Assembly: GCA_001414345.1 (NCBI GenBank)
Contig: LLCB01000004.1
Location: 248,001 to 312,000 of the forward strand
From: Hymenoscyphus infarciens
Taxonomy: Eukaryota > Ascomycota > Leotiomycetes > Helotiales > Helotiaceae
DNA length: 64,000 nt
Direction: 5' to 3'
In this document: positions 33,271 to 46,340 of the stretch, piece after piece
Layout: each line of letters begins with the position of its first letter
Numbering within the stretch: position 1 is the stretch's first letter
Notes under the pieces: generated by a model
Told to the model about the DNA's origin: nothing
What the model saw: only the letters and a program-made list of their open reading frames with translations
Database searches by the model: none
Made by a program: the position numbers and the translations under genes

Positions 33271-35955
33271 ATGGCTCTCCTACAATTCAGAGCGCCGGTC
33301 GACTATGAGATGCACCAGAGTAGGTTTCAATATCAAGTCGTAGCGCCAAAATGCACTAACAGTTATCCCAGCGGCCTTCGAGGACTTCCTCCAAAACTTC
33401 AAAACTTCCCCAACAACTTCCATTACCCATGCGCTTGGGGGCATGAACATTGACGAGGACGATCTAAGTGACGAATATGATTTTATGGATGAGGATGACG
33501 AGGGGCAGGATGGCCGCCGGAGAACAAGATCCCAGGCGCAGACGAAGACACCCAGGTTGAAGTATATGGACTTGCTTCACAAAATCGCAGATCGCCAAGA
33601 GGAGGAAGTTACGATTGATTTAGATGATGTTGAGGCTGTAGGTAGTTTTGCACTCAAGAGCTTGGCCTGATCTGACATTTTTGGGTAGTTTGATAAATTA
33701 CTGGACGATAACGGAACTCCAATGAAGCTGGTAGAGTCGATTGAGACCAACGCTAAACACTATCTGGATATCATGTCGAAAGCAGTTGATAAGATTATGC
33801 CACTACCCACTAGAGAGCTCAAGTAAGCTTTGATATATGATAGTAGTATTCAAATGCGTAGGGGCTGATTTTATTCTAGCTACAAAGACGATGTTCTCGA
33901 TGTATTAATGTCACAACGAACCGCCCGAAACAACGCTTTAGAACGAGCAGCTGCCGAAAACTCAGATCCCACCGATGAGCCCGAGCTATTCCCCGCCGAG
34001 TTGACTCGAAGATACACCCTCAACTTTAAACCCCGTACACGAAGTGAGACACCTCTCAAAGCTTTAGCCGTTCGACAAGTTAAGGGAGAGCACTTGGGAC
34101 ATCTGATCACAGTCCGAGGAATCACAACTCGAGTCTCAGACGTCAAGCCTACCGTTGAGGTGAATGCATATACTTGCGACCGATGCGGCTGTGAAATTTT
34201 CCAGCCTGTCGGGTCAAAGACATTTGGACCTCTCGTAGAATGTCCTTCAAATGATTGCAAGGTCAACCAGACTAAAGGCCAATTGCACCACTCCACTCGA
34301 GCCTCCAAATTCCAACCATTCCAGGAAGTCAAGATTCAAGAAATGGCCGAGCAGGTTCCAGTTGGACATATTCCACGAATGTTGACAATTTTGTGTCACG
34401 GTGCTCTTGTTCGTCGGATCAACCCAGGAGATGTAGTAGATGTCGCTGGTATCTTTTTGCCTACCCCTTATACTGGCTTCAAGGCTATCCGCGCCGGCCT
34501 GTTGACGGATACTTACCTGGAAGCACAGCATGTCATTCAGCACAAAAAGGCGTATGAGGATATGAAAGCAGACAGCAAAGTTTCTAAACGCATCGAGCAA
34601 TACCAACAGACGGGACATTTATACGAGTACCTTGCAAAGTCCATTGCACCTGAAATTTACGGACATTTGGATGTTAAAAAGGCACTTTTGTTGTTACTGG
34701 TTGGTGGTGTAACCAAAGTTATGGGGGATGGTATGAGAATCAGAGGTGACATCAACATCTGCTTGATGGGTGATCCTGGTGTGGCCAAATCTCAATTGTT
34801 GAAGTATATTACAAAAGTAGCTCCTCGTGGAGTATACACGACCGGTCGAGGAAGTAGTGGAGTTGGTCTCACCGCAGCTGTCATGAAGGATCCAGTCACC
34901 GATGAAATGATTTTGGAGGGAGGAGCCTTGGTTCTTGCCGACAATGGTATCTGCTGTATCGATGAGTTCGACAAGATGGACGACAGTGATAGAACAGCTA
35001 TTCACGAAGTCATGGAACAGCAAACGATTTCTATTTCCAAAGCCGGAATATCCACGACTCTCAATGCACGTACTTCCATTCTGGCTGCGGCAAATCCCCT
35101 CTACGGTAGATACAACCCACGCATATCACCTGTGGAAAACATCAACCTCCCAGCCGCGCTGCTCTCCCGTTTCGACGTCCTCTTCCTCATCCTCGACACA
35201 CCCACCCGAGACAACGATGCCCTCCTAGCCCAACACGTAACCTACGTCCACATGAACAACAAGCATCCGGACACAGAAGGAGTCGTCTTCAGCCCCGAAG
35301 AAGTCCGCCAATACATCGCCAAAGCACGAACCTTCCGTCCTACAGTCCCAACCTCCGTCTCGGAATATATGGTAAAAGCCTACGTCAAGATGCGCGAACA
35401 ACAATCCCGGGATGAGAAGAACAAAAAACAATTCGCACATACCTCGCCTAGAACTCTTCTTGGTGTCCTCCGTCTCTCGCAGGCCCTTGCCCGGCTGAGA
35501 TTCAGCGAGACAGTCGTGCAAGACGATGTCGATGAGGCGCTAAGATTGATCGAAGCTAGCAAGGAGTCCCTGTACCAAGACCAAGATGGATTCCGAAAAG
35601 ATACCTCCCCAAGTTCGCGAATCTATAATATGGTTCGTGCACTTGCTGAATCGGGACAATGTCGACCGGATGATGCGGATGAGGATGACGAGGAGACTTT
35701 GGGGATGGAGTTGAGTATGAAGAAGGTCCATGGACGGGTTATTGCGAAGGGGTTCACGGAGGATCAATGGCAGACTGCTGTTATGGAGTATACTAATCTT
35801 GATGTAAGATCCCCCCTTCCTCTCTCCCTTTTCTTCCGTTTGCATGAACTAATATGGTTTAGATTTGGCAAACTGCTGGGAATGGTACACGTCTTCTGTT
35901 CATCGTCTCGGAAGCTGCACATATGGCGCGAGATGCCGAGTTTGAGATGTCGTGA
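33271..35955 (+). CDS. MCM7: Minichromosome maintenance protein 7 (Mcm7/Cdc47)
   Basis: Subunit of the MCM2-7 replicative helicase that is loaded at origins and unwinds DNA in S phase. Five exons (33271-33319, 33372-33637, 33689-33822, 33880-35803, 35863-35955) give 821 aa. Features: an acidic N-terminal segment, then a zinc finger ([12 protein letters not shown] ... [10 protein letters not shown]). Walker A is GDPGVAKSQ (the MCM 'A' for 'G' variant), Walker B is CCIDEFDKM, and the arginine finger is LLSRFD. The text [17 protein letters not shown] and [11 protein letters not shown] is closer to MCM7 than to MCM2-6. The last exon codes only for [20 protein letters not shown] plus the final residues. 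The ATG is set by [13 protein letters not shown]. Confidence 0.97.
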
Positions 35956-36784
35956 GCGAAAGAAGATTGGAATGCGGTTATGGTTATGAATATAGGCGTT
36001 TTTGTTGTTGTTTTTGTTTTCACTTTTCATACCATGAGAAAATCCCGGCGTAAGCAAGTTGATACCGCTGTTAAGAGTAGAGCGAGGATAATTGAATACT
36101 ACTACTTTTGTCAATCTTGTTGTCCATTTCTTGCCTAATATTTTTAGAAGATCTACAGTGCAAATGTTATAGGCCTGTTGGTTTCACTTAGTTGCTCTAT
36201 TTGAAGTGAGGACATTACGACTAGGGGTTCGTCGTGCAATACCCTGTAAAGTCGAGATGCTCAGGGTAAGCGAGCCTATAAAATTTAGCAGGTGAGCCCT
36301 AATAGTAGCGGAGGTCCAAATGACCTTGGTGCTCGAACCTTTCCAGTAGAACTTGATTATTTCCAAAATAGCGGGGTTAATTGTTCCAGGTGAGAGGGAT
36401 TATTTACTTGAATTGCCCTTGACGGTTAGATAGTGAGAGAGTAGGTAACTTCAACAGCACCGACAGGAAATAAAACACTCACTGCCAAAGAATTTTGACC
36501 AGAAGAGAGGGACGCAGCGTGAACGGGTTTGAAGTCTATATTATCATATGTATCGCATCATTTATGGTCTCGAATCCGGCTATTTGTTGAAATCTCAGCG
36601 GGGTGGCCATTTGGCGGAGGATCGTTTATGATGGGTTTGTGACGGCGTGCTGATGGGGATAGGAAAGTAAAGGTCAACAAAAGTTCTAGGGAGAAAAAAA
36701 AATCGAAATCTTTTCCGTGGAGTCTAGGGTGAAGACAACAGAACTTCATGACCCGGGCAGGTTTGAGGTAGAAATGGAGGTTGT
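35956..36784. other. Intergenic, MCM7 3' side
   Basis: No gene. A GGTTCGAG-like string on the minus strand near 36,330 resembles a Pol III B box but has no tRNA fold around it. Confidence 0.4.
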
Positions 36785-38050
36785 GAGTAAGCCAGCCGTT
36801 ACTCACGAGTAAGCCAGGACTAACCTACTAGTAAGTTAAACATAAATTTGGAGAGCTAAAAAGCAGCTATCAATCGTCAAGTAACACGTCCGTAAGCCAC
36901 GAGTAAACCAACAAACAACGAGTAAACCAGTGTCAAGCTCAGGGGCTAAAACAAGTGAGTAAGCTAGTAAACAATAGATAACCTATCAACTGCGAGTAAG
37001 CCACTAGTAACCCACAAACAAGCTAACTAAATTTAGAGGCTAAAATCAATAAACCAATAACAAACGAGTAAACCTGTTTCAAATTTAGGTGCTAAAATAA
37101 GAGTACAACTGTATAAGTAAAGCACTAATTAACAAGTAAACCATCAAACACTAACTCAGCGTATAAAAACCTAGCGTCTAAGAATAATTACGAGTAAACT
37201 ATTAGAGCGTCCTAGATACTCTCTTACTCTCTTACTCTCTTACTCTCTCTCTTCTATACTCTTATCTATATTCTTACCTATACTCTCTTAGTATACGTAA
37301 TATATAAAAGAATAGAATAAGAAGTAAGTAAGTAAGTAGATAGTATAATATAATTTAAGATTAGCTATAGCTCTTAGAGGCCTTAGTTACTCTAACTACT
37401 AATACTCGATTCCGAACTTTTAGTATAAGAGAGTAAGAGAGTAAGTAAACATTTTAAGAGAAACTTTTTCCTAGCGTAGATAAGAGGAGTTTAGCTAAAG
37501 TAGTAAATAATCCTCGCTCTCTAATCCTCTCTTCCTCTTACTCTCTCTCTCTCTTCTCTCTCTTCTTTCTCTAGAAATAATAAGAAGAATATAATATAAG
37601 AGTAAGATAATAGATAGTAAAGATATAATAGTAAGAAGACAATAGTAAGCGAGCAATATAACTACTATATACGTGATACTTATTATCTCTCTCTAATCTT
37701 TAATTAGCTAGTTACTATATTTAAGACTATCTATCTAGTCTTAATATATATTGAGAGTGAAGAGAGAGAAGAATAGAGAGAGAATTTAATTATTCTCTTT
37801 TATACTTATAAAAAGTAACCTTTTACGCTTTACGATTTACGATTTACGATTTCCTATTTAGTTAATCCGACCTTTTAGTGTAATTAGAATACTATAACTA
37901 TTTAATACTATATAAACTAGTAACTCACAAGTAACTCACAAGTACTCTATAAGTAACCTACTAGTGCGCCAGCAAATAGCGAGTAAACCAAACATCACCT
38001 ATAGAAGCCAAACATCAAAGTCTAGGCGCCAAAAATAAAGAAGATCGCAA
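36785..38050. repeat. Dispersed repeat, copy 1 (AGTAAGCCA family)
   Basis: Both flanks (36,785-37,190 and 37,920-38,050) are built of many diverged short subunits of the form CGAGTAA(G/A)CCA, with interspersed GGGGCTAAAA / GGCGCCAAAA blocks. The centre (37,200-37,900) is AT-rich with CTCTTACT and AGAGAGTAAG microsatellite text, consistent with mutational decay. The same subunits reappear at 54,786-55,140. No terminal inverted repeats, LTRs or coding region could be defined. Confidence 0.6.
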
Positions 38051-38839
38051 ATTTCCCAAGTACAAGAAAGGAGCTTTGTAATTTTAAGTCTCTACTACAT
38101 TATATGCCCTGTTTAGTCTTTTTCAAGTACTCTACTTCTCTCCGTCTACGCATATTAGTAGACCGATCAAAATACTACTAAGTGCACCTCTCTCCACTCT
38201 TCACTCTCCACCCCTCCACTCCCCTTAAAAGTTCAGTTAGTTTTCTTCATAACAAACGTCTGGAAATAAAAGTATTTAGCCTTTAAACCCCTAAATAAGT
38301 CTAAAAAAACAAAAAAACATCTAGATACTCAATTTACCACATAAAATCAAATTTACAAACGGGCTCAGAATTCATGTAGCAGCAGGCTCGGTTAGCGGAA
38401 CAGAAAGAACACTGCTCCTAAAAAGGTGTTTTTGTCCTTGTTGCAGGCACTGGTTTTTGTATCCCAACCCCACTGGTGGTCGTCACATCGAAACCCATCA
38501 ATAATCAAGGGATCATCTTCATTGAAATTTATCTATGGTCCTCTCCATCTAAACCCTCCCTCATCAAGAAAGGGGGAAGAAAACAAAAAAGAACCCAATC
38601 GACAAACAAGGTAGCCCCCAATCAATTTTCATAATTTTTGCATCTCATCACAAACTCATGCGTTCCCATGATGAAAACCCATCTGTACAATCCCCTCCCA
38701 AATACACACGCATAACAAGCCACCCAGGGATTCCGTCATGCAACCCAAATCCATCATGCATGCAACCATAAAAACGCCCAAAGCCGCAATGCGAAAATAC
38801 ATAAAGTGCCCCGCCCAAAGCATACCACTGGCAACAATC
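38051..38839. other. Intergenic, PUS7 3' side
   Basis: No gene recognised; includes the presumed 3' UTR of the minus-strand PUS7 gene. Confidence 0.4.
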
Positions 38840-41800
38840 TCAAGAAGCATTAGTAAACTCAGGCTTGTAGGTCTTGACACCTCCATCCTTCATCAACTCC
38901 CGAAGTGCCATCGTCGCGTATTGACTAGAGCCTAGCGCAAACTTGACTACAACAGCAATCTTCGGTGGCTCACTCGATTCCTCCTTGACATCCTCATCCT
39001 CTGGAGACACAGGATTACCCTCCGAGATATCCTTGTGGTTTCTCTTGAGAGGTGAGGAATCTTCGACACCCGACTCTCTCTTGACACCCGACATGTCAGC
39101 ATCTTCACTTCCATTGTTAGGAGCTCCAGCAGAGACATCGCCCAAAGTAGCACGGCCTTCGTCGGGGTCAACGGTAGATGTAAAGGAAGCATCTGAAGTC
39201 ACCTTCACTGCATTCTCGGCAGCCTTGCCTGTCTCGTCCAATTCGGGTCCAAGTTTCTCAATCAAGGTCGTCAAAACATCCTTTTCTTCTACCTTGACAA
39301 GCGTCGGAGCCTCTTCAATCTTGGCAGCGGGAGTAGGAGGCGGAGGAGGAGGAGGAAGCATAGGTGAAGCTACATCATTCGTCTCCGCAGCTGATTTTTG
39401 GGCTGGCGTACTATAAATTGTACTGACAGTTCCTTCAGCCTTGGTTCGCTTCAATCCCTCGGTCGATGTTTCAATAAACGTCTCCTTCAAAGTGGGCAAT
39501 TTGTAGTCACCGGCTGCCAAAGCAGCCTGATGGGCCTTTTCAGAAGTCTCAGCAACAACTTTATCTTGCGCAGCAATAATGTTGGACGCATTAAGCCAAG
39601 CATTGTGTGCTGGAGTGCCGAAATGTTCCTTCTTGGATTTTTCTAGCGCGGCAGCCTTGATGTCTAGTGGATTGTTGCTTCTGTTGGCCTGCTGTCCACG
39701 TGGACCATTGGAGTCGTTTCTGGTATCAGTTCTGGCATCGGATCTGGCGTCGTTTCTGGCGTCGTTTCTGCCATTGTTACGCTGCCGGCCATTTTGACCA
39801 TTTCGGCCGTTATTGTTGTCCTCGGTATTTAGACGTTGGGCGGGTTGGAAGGATACGCCAGCCAGCTCTGCATCGGTTTTCACCATTTGCTCGTTTTCAT
39901 CATGATATAACTTGACCTCATATGTCATATCCTTTCCGACGGTAGCTAAAAACTTGCGATAACTTCCACTAAGACTGAAGTCCTTTGATCGACGTCTCAT
40001 GTTTGCGGGATCTAGCTTTCCGCCTGCTTCACTACCCATGTATTCCTTGTAGAAATCACCAATATCGTTGAGTGGATAGTGTATGTCAAAGCCTGGTGTT
40101 GGCAGAACGATGTCGTATACGGTGTAGGTTCCACTGGCTGCCTCGGCTGCAGAAAGTGGTCGAGCACGTTGGTAGATGTCGTTTTGGGTATATGCAGCAT
40201 CGCCGGTTGCAGGGTGCACCACGACCTCACCATTCTCATCAACATCGTCTCGATTGGCAGCTGCAATCGCCGCAGGAGTGTCAATCAGGACCAGATCGCC
40301 TTCAATAACCTTCATACCATGTCGAGACCAACGTTCGCTAGCGGCCAAGTTCCAGATTTTGGACTGATATGCGTGCACATACATTGTGCGTAGGTTTCGT
40401 GAAATCTTCAAGAGTGCCGTCAAATAGTCTTTGCTCGAGTTGTCTTTCTTGAACGACAATGATTTGATCAGGGTACTCTCTCCGTGGAATTTGTATGGCA
40501 TCTTGTTCAATGCGACAGTGGCGTTTCGATTGATCTTCCAATGATGGATGGCATCAGTTCTGGCAAGGTCCTCCTGGTTGATACCGACAGTTGATAACCC
40601 CTTCAAGATACAATCCATTGACTCTTCGCTGCAACTCAATATTCCCCACACGGCTCCTTCGAAATTTCCCTGTAAAATCAGCTTGCCAATCTCATCGGTT
40701 CCCATGGAGCCTGTGCCAAAACGTTGTGCACCAAAATAGTTGATGAACCCGTCGGCTTGGAGATGAGAAACCGAGTCACCAACAACTTCTGTTGCCAGGG
40801 ATAATCTTGCTTCGGGATCAAGACCCTCTTCTCCCGCAAAATGACAATCTCGGAGAGTGATTGTGAACTGATTGCCATGCAGCTCACCGAGTTCCAGGCC
40901 ATACTTCTCGTGTTTGAAGTTACCCACGCGAGCATATTTAATACGACGATTCAAATTGGCGATGGCCTGTGAGGTTTGTCGGAAAACGCTGACGCGCTGA
41001 GAGGTGACTGCCCGCTTATCTTTCGTTCCAGCATAGCTAAAGGCCCTGGGCTTAACTCTCATCTCTTTCTCTAGAATCTTCATGATTTCCATGGTGTCTT
41101 TATTCTCTTTGTAAAGTGTAAAGTGCAAGTACTCTCCACCGAGCTCGTTCCAACCGACCTTGCCCTTTCCAACCTGATTTCGGTCTCGACCTCGATTGTC
41201 TCGCTCATTGGGCTTGGGGGTAGGTTTGGGCTTGGGCTTCTGTCTTCGAGCGGCTGGAGCACCAGCATAAATGCTAATCGTACCAGTGTTATTATTGGTT
41301 GCCGTGTCGATTTTCGACTTGAATATTGCTCGCATATGTTGATGAGCCTGCCCGCGCTTGACTCGATCGGTCATGGGTTCGGTGGTAATGGTTGGGAAGC
41401 TGCGGGTTTGGCCATTTGGGTTCTTGAGAATGGCCGCATGCAACTCGAAGACCTTTTGTGTGATCTCGGGACTAAAGTACGAGTTCAAAAGCTCGCGGTT
41501 CGCAGCGGTATCAGGTGCCTCGTCAACTTTATCTGCTGCTGGAATGGGAGCTGCAGCGACTTCATTGGATTTCTCCTTGGTGCCATTTGCTGATGGCTGA
41601 GGTTCTTCACTGGGTTCAGCAGCCTTGGGTTCAGCCTTGTCGCCATTGGGAGAGTCTTCTGGTGCCTTGTCCTGGGGTTGAGCTTGAGCTTGAGCTTGGG
41701 AGTCATCCTATCAACAATTAGAAACGTGACATACAAACAGGGGAGCAATTGCATTGATGATCAACACAATCAGGAATGAAATGACTAACCTCTTCAGCTT

Positions 41801-42692
41801 TGACTTGGTGCAAAGGCTTGAGATCAGTGAGGTGAACAACGGTGCCATCAGGCATAATCTCGTGGACAATGAAGTCAGTGTATCTGCAGTGTGATCCTTG
41901 TCAGCCTTGTTGTTCGTGTGCAAGATGAAAGTGAATTGCAGGAGATGAGGGGTAGAAGACAAAGCATGAACCAGGAGATTGCGCGGTGACATCACAAGGC
42001 AGTGAGAGCAACGAGATGATGAAGAAGCTGAAGCGGCCAGCTTCAATGATTGAGAAGAGGCAGGGCAACAGAGAGGATGGTCATCCAGATGGAGAAATAA
42101 GACAAGTAACAAAGTTGATGAAGCGCACCCAAAGGATCAAAGGTGAAGCCGCCCACATCAACCAAAAAACTGTCAATTTCCCAGAAAGGTGACGATGGAC
42201 GTAAAGAGCAGAGAGCAGAGAGCAGAGAGCAGAGAGTAGAGAGTAGATGGCAATAGGCGTTGCGTCAAGGAAGGAGAAAATAACCACGTACCTTTGCTTC
42301 AAAGTACCACAGAATCCAGGATTGGAGGTGGTGAGGAAATGAATGATACCAGCGGCAGCCTCGCGACTATTTGGCTCAGATCTATTGACATCCATGGTGT
42401 TGACATCCGTGGTGGGGGCGGGGACGGGGGTGGAGGAGTCCTTGACCTTGATTTGAGGTTCTGGGATCTCCTCAGAAGACGACATTGTCGCAGCGGTATC
42501 TGAGGTTGTATGAGGTTGTTGTGATGGGCGAGAAGAGTTGGACAAACGTCGTCTTTTGTGAGGGGGTTCCGTGGTTGCGACACCACTGGTTGGTGGTGGT
42601 GGTGGTGGTGTTGGTGTTGTTGTTGTCTCTGCGCGGTGGTGGTGGTGTTGCGCAGAATTGGCAGGAACGATTGGGGGTTGAGAGTCTGCCAT
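38840..42692 (-). CDS. PUS7: tRNA/mRNA pseudouridine synthase 7 (Pus7, TruD family)
   Basis: Isomerises uridine to pseudouridine in tRNA, U2 snRNA and mRNA. Exons 42692-42292, 41883-41790 and 41707-38840 give 1120 aa. The N-terminus is Pro/His-rich; a conserved block GFCGTLKQRYTDFIVHEIMP spans the first intron. The catalytic Asp lies in SYAGTKDKRAVTSQRVSVF, and downstream come NQFTITLRD and QADGFINYFGAQRFG, all TruD hallmarks. Yeast Pus7 is 676 aa; the excess here is low-complexity: a linker near residues 165-200 and 255-300, an Asn/Arg/Asp-rich repeat (NDARNDARSDART) near 795-815, and an acidic/proline-rich C-terminus containing PPPPPPPTPAA. The ATG is the first in the frame, at MADSQPPIVP. 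Confidence 0.93.
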
Positions 42693-43378
42693 TGCGGCAG
42701 TCGCCGTCGCCGTCGCCGTCTGGAGAGCACAAAGCTAGGGCCTCAATTTGTTTGCACGTGAAAGAGCTAATTTCCCGTCTGGGCTCCAGGTTAATTCACC
42801 TCATTTGCTGGTTGCGCAGCGTGTCTAAATGCAGCTTCAGTATTCTCGTGCTTCAATAGTTCAGTAGAAGATTTTGATGCTTGGCAGGTTCAGGTTCAGG
42901 TTCAGATAATCGGCCAAACAGTTAATCCGATCCGATACGGAGCTAAGTACAATCAAGCTTAGTACCAACCGACTAGCCAATAAACATGTGTCAATTCAGC
43001 CCTTGACTTGGGTGATCTTATCCCTCATGCGTGATCACAAACGTCCATCCTCCAGATTCAATTCCCTTAGATCCCCATCGACCATAGTCCAACAAGCCAT
43101 ATACAATCCTCCGTGCCTCGTACTCGTAATCTCAAACCGACGATACATCTCCCCCGCCTCACTCCAAAGCCGAAAACTCGAAAACTCGAAAACTCGAAAA
43201 CTCGAAAACCCGAAAAGTGCGACAGAATAGCCTTGCCGCCAAAAGAAAACGGTCCACAGTCTCTGCAGGCACTCTCAGCAAACAAGTAAACAACTCTCCC
43301 CCAGTTCCTCCCCATCCCAAGGCAAGCAGCAGACAGAATCACCCTTCTCCAACCTCCTCCAATTCATCCCGATCGCCC
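42693..43378. other. Intergenic with short tandem repeats
   Basis: PUS7 promoter region and the 3' flank of the next minus-strand gene. At 43,171-43,217 an 8-bp unit CGAAAACT is repeated about six times. A (GCAGAGA)n-like repeat of about five copies sits at 42,207-42,245, within the PUS7 intron. Confidence 0.6.
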
Positions 43379-44810
43379 TCAGTTGAACAATCGTGATGGT
43401 CCTTTTGCCTTCACTGGCGAGCTGACGGGCGTGTATGGGGCGTTGTCCATGTATCGCAAGCCATGATAGCGCATCTTATTGTACAACTTCCAGTCATCCA
43501 TCTGCGAGGGGCGAGGAATGTGGCTAATGCACTCGATAGGAAGCTGTCCTGGGCACCTCTTCAGCCTGAGTGTGACCCGATTGATGTTTCTGGCTTCATC
43601 GACGGTCTTGAGACTGTAGCCCTTGAAAGTGTATCTATATACCATCAGCCGCTGAACAAGCAAGTGCTGTCAACATTAGCGTGGTAATGGCCACTTACAA
43701 GCCATCGTATCTAAAGCCTCCTCTGGGAGCATAGTTGCAGCCCTCGAGTCGGTAGCCCAGAATGACCCGGATTGGTGCACCATGTTGGAGGAGGGTTTGC
43801 GACAGGAGAAACTCGTGGCTGCCGCTTTCTTTGATATATTCAATTTCGTCAAATGTGGATTGGTCGCTGACCTTTCCCTTATGCAACACAATGGCTGAAA
43901 CGAGGCATTCCGTTGATCGAGTGATTACTTTGTTTGGGTCATCGATGATGCCGTCGCGAGAGGCGCAAGCCAGATTCAACCACCAACTAAATCCGGGTCA
44001 GCACTGTCTGTCCAAATGGTCTTGGACCGGGCTTTCATACTTTCCCGGGACGAAACCTTGAGGGCCTGTCTTGATAGCTCTCCACAGATCAGGGTGTGGT
44101 GCTCCAATTGAGCATGGATGATATTTGCCCGGGGCATTTGCTTCAATTCTGATGTGGTGCAAGGCACCTGGTTCCTCATGCATCTCGGCTGCCCGAAATG
44201 TTTCGATGTCCTTGGAAGCTTCAAGTTGACAAAATTGCGTGTGCAATTTTTGGGCGTGGAGAAGTAGGTCGTGGTGCCATTTCTTCAAAATGGCTACCCG
44301 GGTATCGACGTACTCTGCCTTTTCATAACACTTGAATGATTCCTCGAAGTCTTCCATGGCGGACTTGAGGACTTCTTCAATCAATTTATCTGTGTGAGAG
44401 GCAACAATAGCTTCCCAGGTGGAGTTGTTCACAGCCATCTTCGATATCTCATGGTCAATCATCTTTCTGGTCTGGACATCGACGCTCTTGGTTGCAAGTG
44501 CCTCGCGAAGATCGTCAATTCGGTCCAGCTTCTTCTCGGCCTTGGTTGCTTCTATTCTCTTGTTAGAGCTGTAGGTGTGAAGTGGGTGCTGGGACTATAA
44601 CTCACGCGGAGGCACCATCTCACCGGCACCATCCAATGTAGCTCGCTCGCTTTCCGTCAAAGGACCGTCTCGATAAGAACTCAGGGGGTACTGCAATGTT
44701 GCGCTGCGTGAGATGGTTCTTTGGTTGATGCTGGTCTTGGGTCTAGTCTCGTTTCCCTCCTCCGAGCTGCCGCTGCGATTTGGTCGCAGGCTCTTGAAGA
44801 ACTTCTTCAT
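43379..44810 (-). CDS. Conserved-looking protein of unknown function
   Basis: Four exons (44810-44606, 44551-44041, 43986-43699, 43634-43379) sum to 420 codons, 419 aa. The N-terminus is basic and Ser-rich (MKKFFKSLRPNRSGSSEEGN). A coiled-coil-prone segment follows (KKLDRIDDLREALATK ... ESFKCYEKAEYVD). The second half is globular (WWLNLACASRDGIIDD, VSAIVLHKGK, GAPIRVILGYRLEGCNYAPR). I recognise no domain. The splice frame is consistent at all three introns and conservation-like text runs through the joints, so the model is probably right. A longer N-terminus from ATG 45041 is open but reads like a translated 5' UTR. Confidence 0.75.
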
Positions 44811-45628
44811 GGTGGCGGTTGATTGCGCGAGGTCCGTTTCAGTCGTAGAACGGTGGAGCTTTGTGGTATTGTGGAGGGGTTGAGGGAAATGATGGGTGTG
44901 CAAGAAGTTGTGTGGTGTTGTTGGCCTAGCTCCGTTCACGTCGTCGCTCCTCGAGGCCAATCTCAGTCTCGGGTGGAAGCGAGTGGAAAACATCGTCCGC
45001 CTGTGTCGGCTTGGAGGCGACGAACCCCTCGAGTTCACCATGGTGGAAAGTCCAAAAAAAGAGTTAACCTGTTGATGTTTATGTTTCTTGCAAGATCCAT
45101 TTGGGATGGATCTCGGGAGGTCCTGGATTTATTTCTGGGTCGCAGTAGTTCTCAAACTTTGTTTACTTGAGGCAGGAGCGATTGTAGTGACAACCCGCAG
45201 CTCCTTCTGCGCCGGAACATCGACCTCCAACATTGGATATCCTTCCGGGAGATGGGGATTTTCCATTGCTCCTTCTGAAAAAAATAAAAGAAGATCATCC
45301 AAGTACTTGCATTACACGAGCGATCCCCCTTTATTCTTCATTTCTAGTTGTGGTAGGTAGTATTTTCCACCACTTTGGGCTCCGGGGCAGTACTTACCTC
45401 AACAACCAAGGCGTGCATCATGAGATCGCATGCGTTCTCAGCATCATTTCTGCCGACTTGAAGTTCGTCGTAAAATCATTCATTTGTCGGTGTTACCCTA
45501 ACGCCCCCTTGGGAAATGATACTTGTACGAATTACCTTGCGTTGAAGTCTAGATTTACTATTACTGGGGATCGTTTGTTAATTACTATTATCGTACATAG
45601 TTGGGATAATTTTATCATGTGAAGGAAG
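44811..45628. other. Intergenic upstream of the 419-aa gene
   Basis: Promoter/5' UTR region and unassigned DNA. No gene or repeat recognised. Confidence 0.4.
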
Positions 45629-46340
45629 TTACTGGATTATATAGAATGACACTTTTATACACAGGAAGACTTCTTGACGTAGAGTTAGTTGGTTAGTGAT
45701 TTTTTTCTCGAGACTTGGGACACGGGAATTTTCTGAATCATGTGAGAACAAAGTGGTATTTTTTCTTCTTTTTTATACACTAAATTGCTTCTTAATATAA
45801 GATAGGTTTAATTTTTTTTTGTTTTTGTTTATAAACTACTAAGATAATTAAACTATATAAATAGAGTTACTATAATATATCTAATAACCACTTAATACAT
45901 AGAATGATTCTCTTATAACAAACCTAAAATCAGTTAGTTATTAATTTTTCTTTTTTAATTACCTAAGATACTAGATTTTTATAAGTTATAGCTAGGATGA
46001 AATAGATTTTACTTCTTTATTAGAAAGGGGTTTATTTATTAATATTATTTTAGAGAGTTAGGATAAGTTAGAATAAGTTGGTTATATAGATAGAGTTACT
46101 AGAGTATATTAAATGACTTTTCTTAACTTTTCTTTATATAAAATTACGTCTTTACTTGAAATTAGTTTAGTTACTTATTTTTATTGTTTTAAGAACGATA
46201 ATGGAATTTTATGGATTTATATTAGAACGAAAGAGATTTTACTTCTTCGTCGGTGGTTAGTTCGATTGTTACTATTGTCTCACAAAGCTAGTATAATCAG
46301 AGGGTATAAATGGAGTTACTGGATTATTCAGAATAACTTC
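45629..46340. repeat. Degenerate tandem array, about 230-bp unit
   Basis: Four unit starts with the text GAGTTACT.GA.TAT (or close variants) occur near 45,629, 45,867, 46,096 and 46,316, spaced 238, 229 and 220 bp. Shared internal markers include ATTTTACTTCTT at similar offsets in the second and third units. The middle units are far richer in TA and AA, as after C-to-T decay, while the fourth is cut short near 46,340. No coding content. Confidence 0.55.

Noticed and set aside
36184..36366. Possible tRNA or Pol III gene suggested by a GGTTCGAG string
   Set aside because: No acceptor stem, anticodon loop or A box at the right distance on either strand.
36785..37200. CRISPR-like array of short repeats
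   Set aside because: Subunits are diverged, spacers are not of uniform length, and the genome is clearly eukaryotic.
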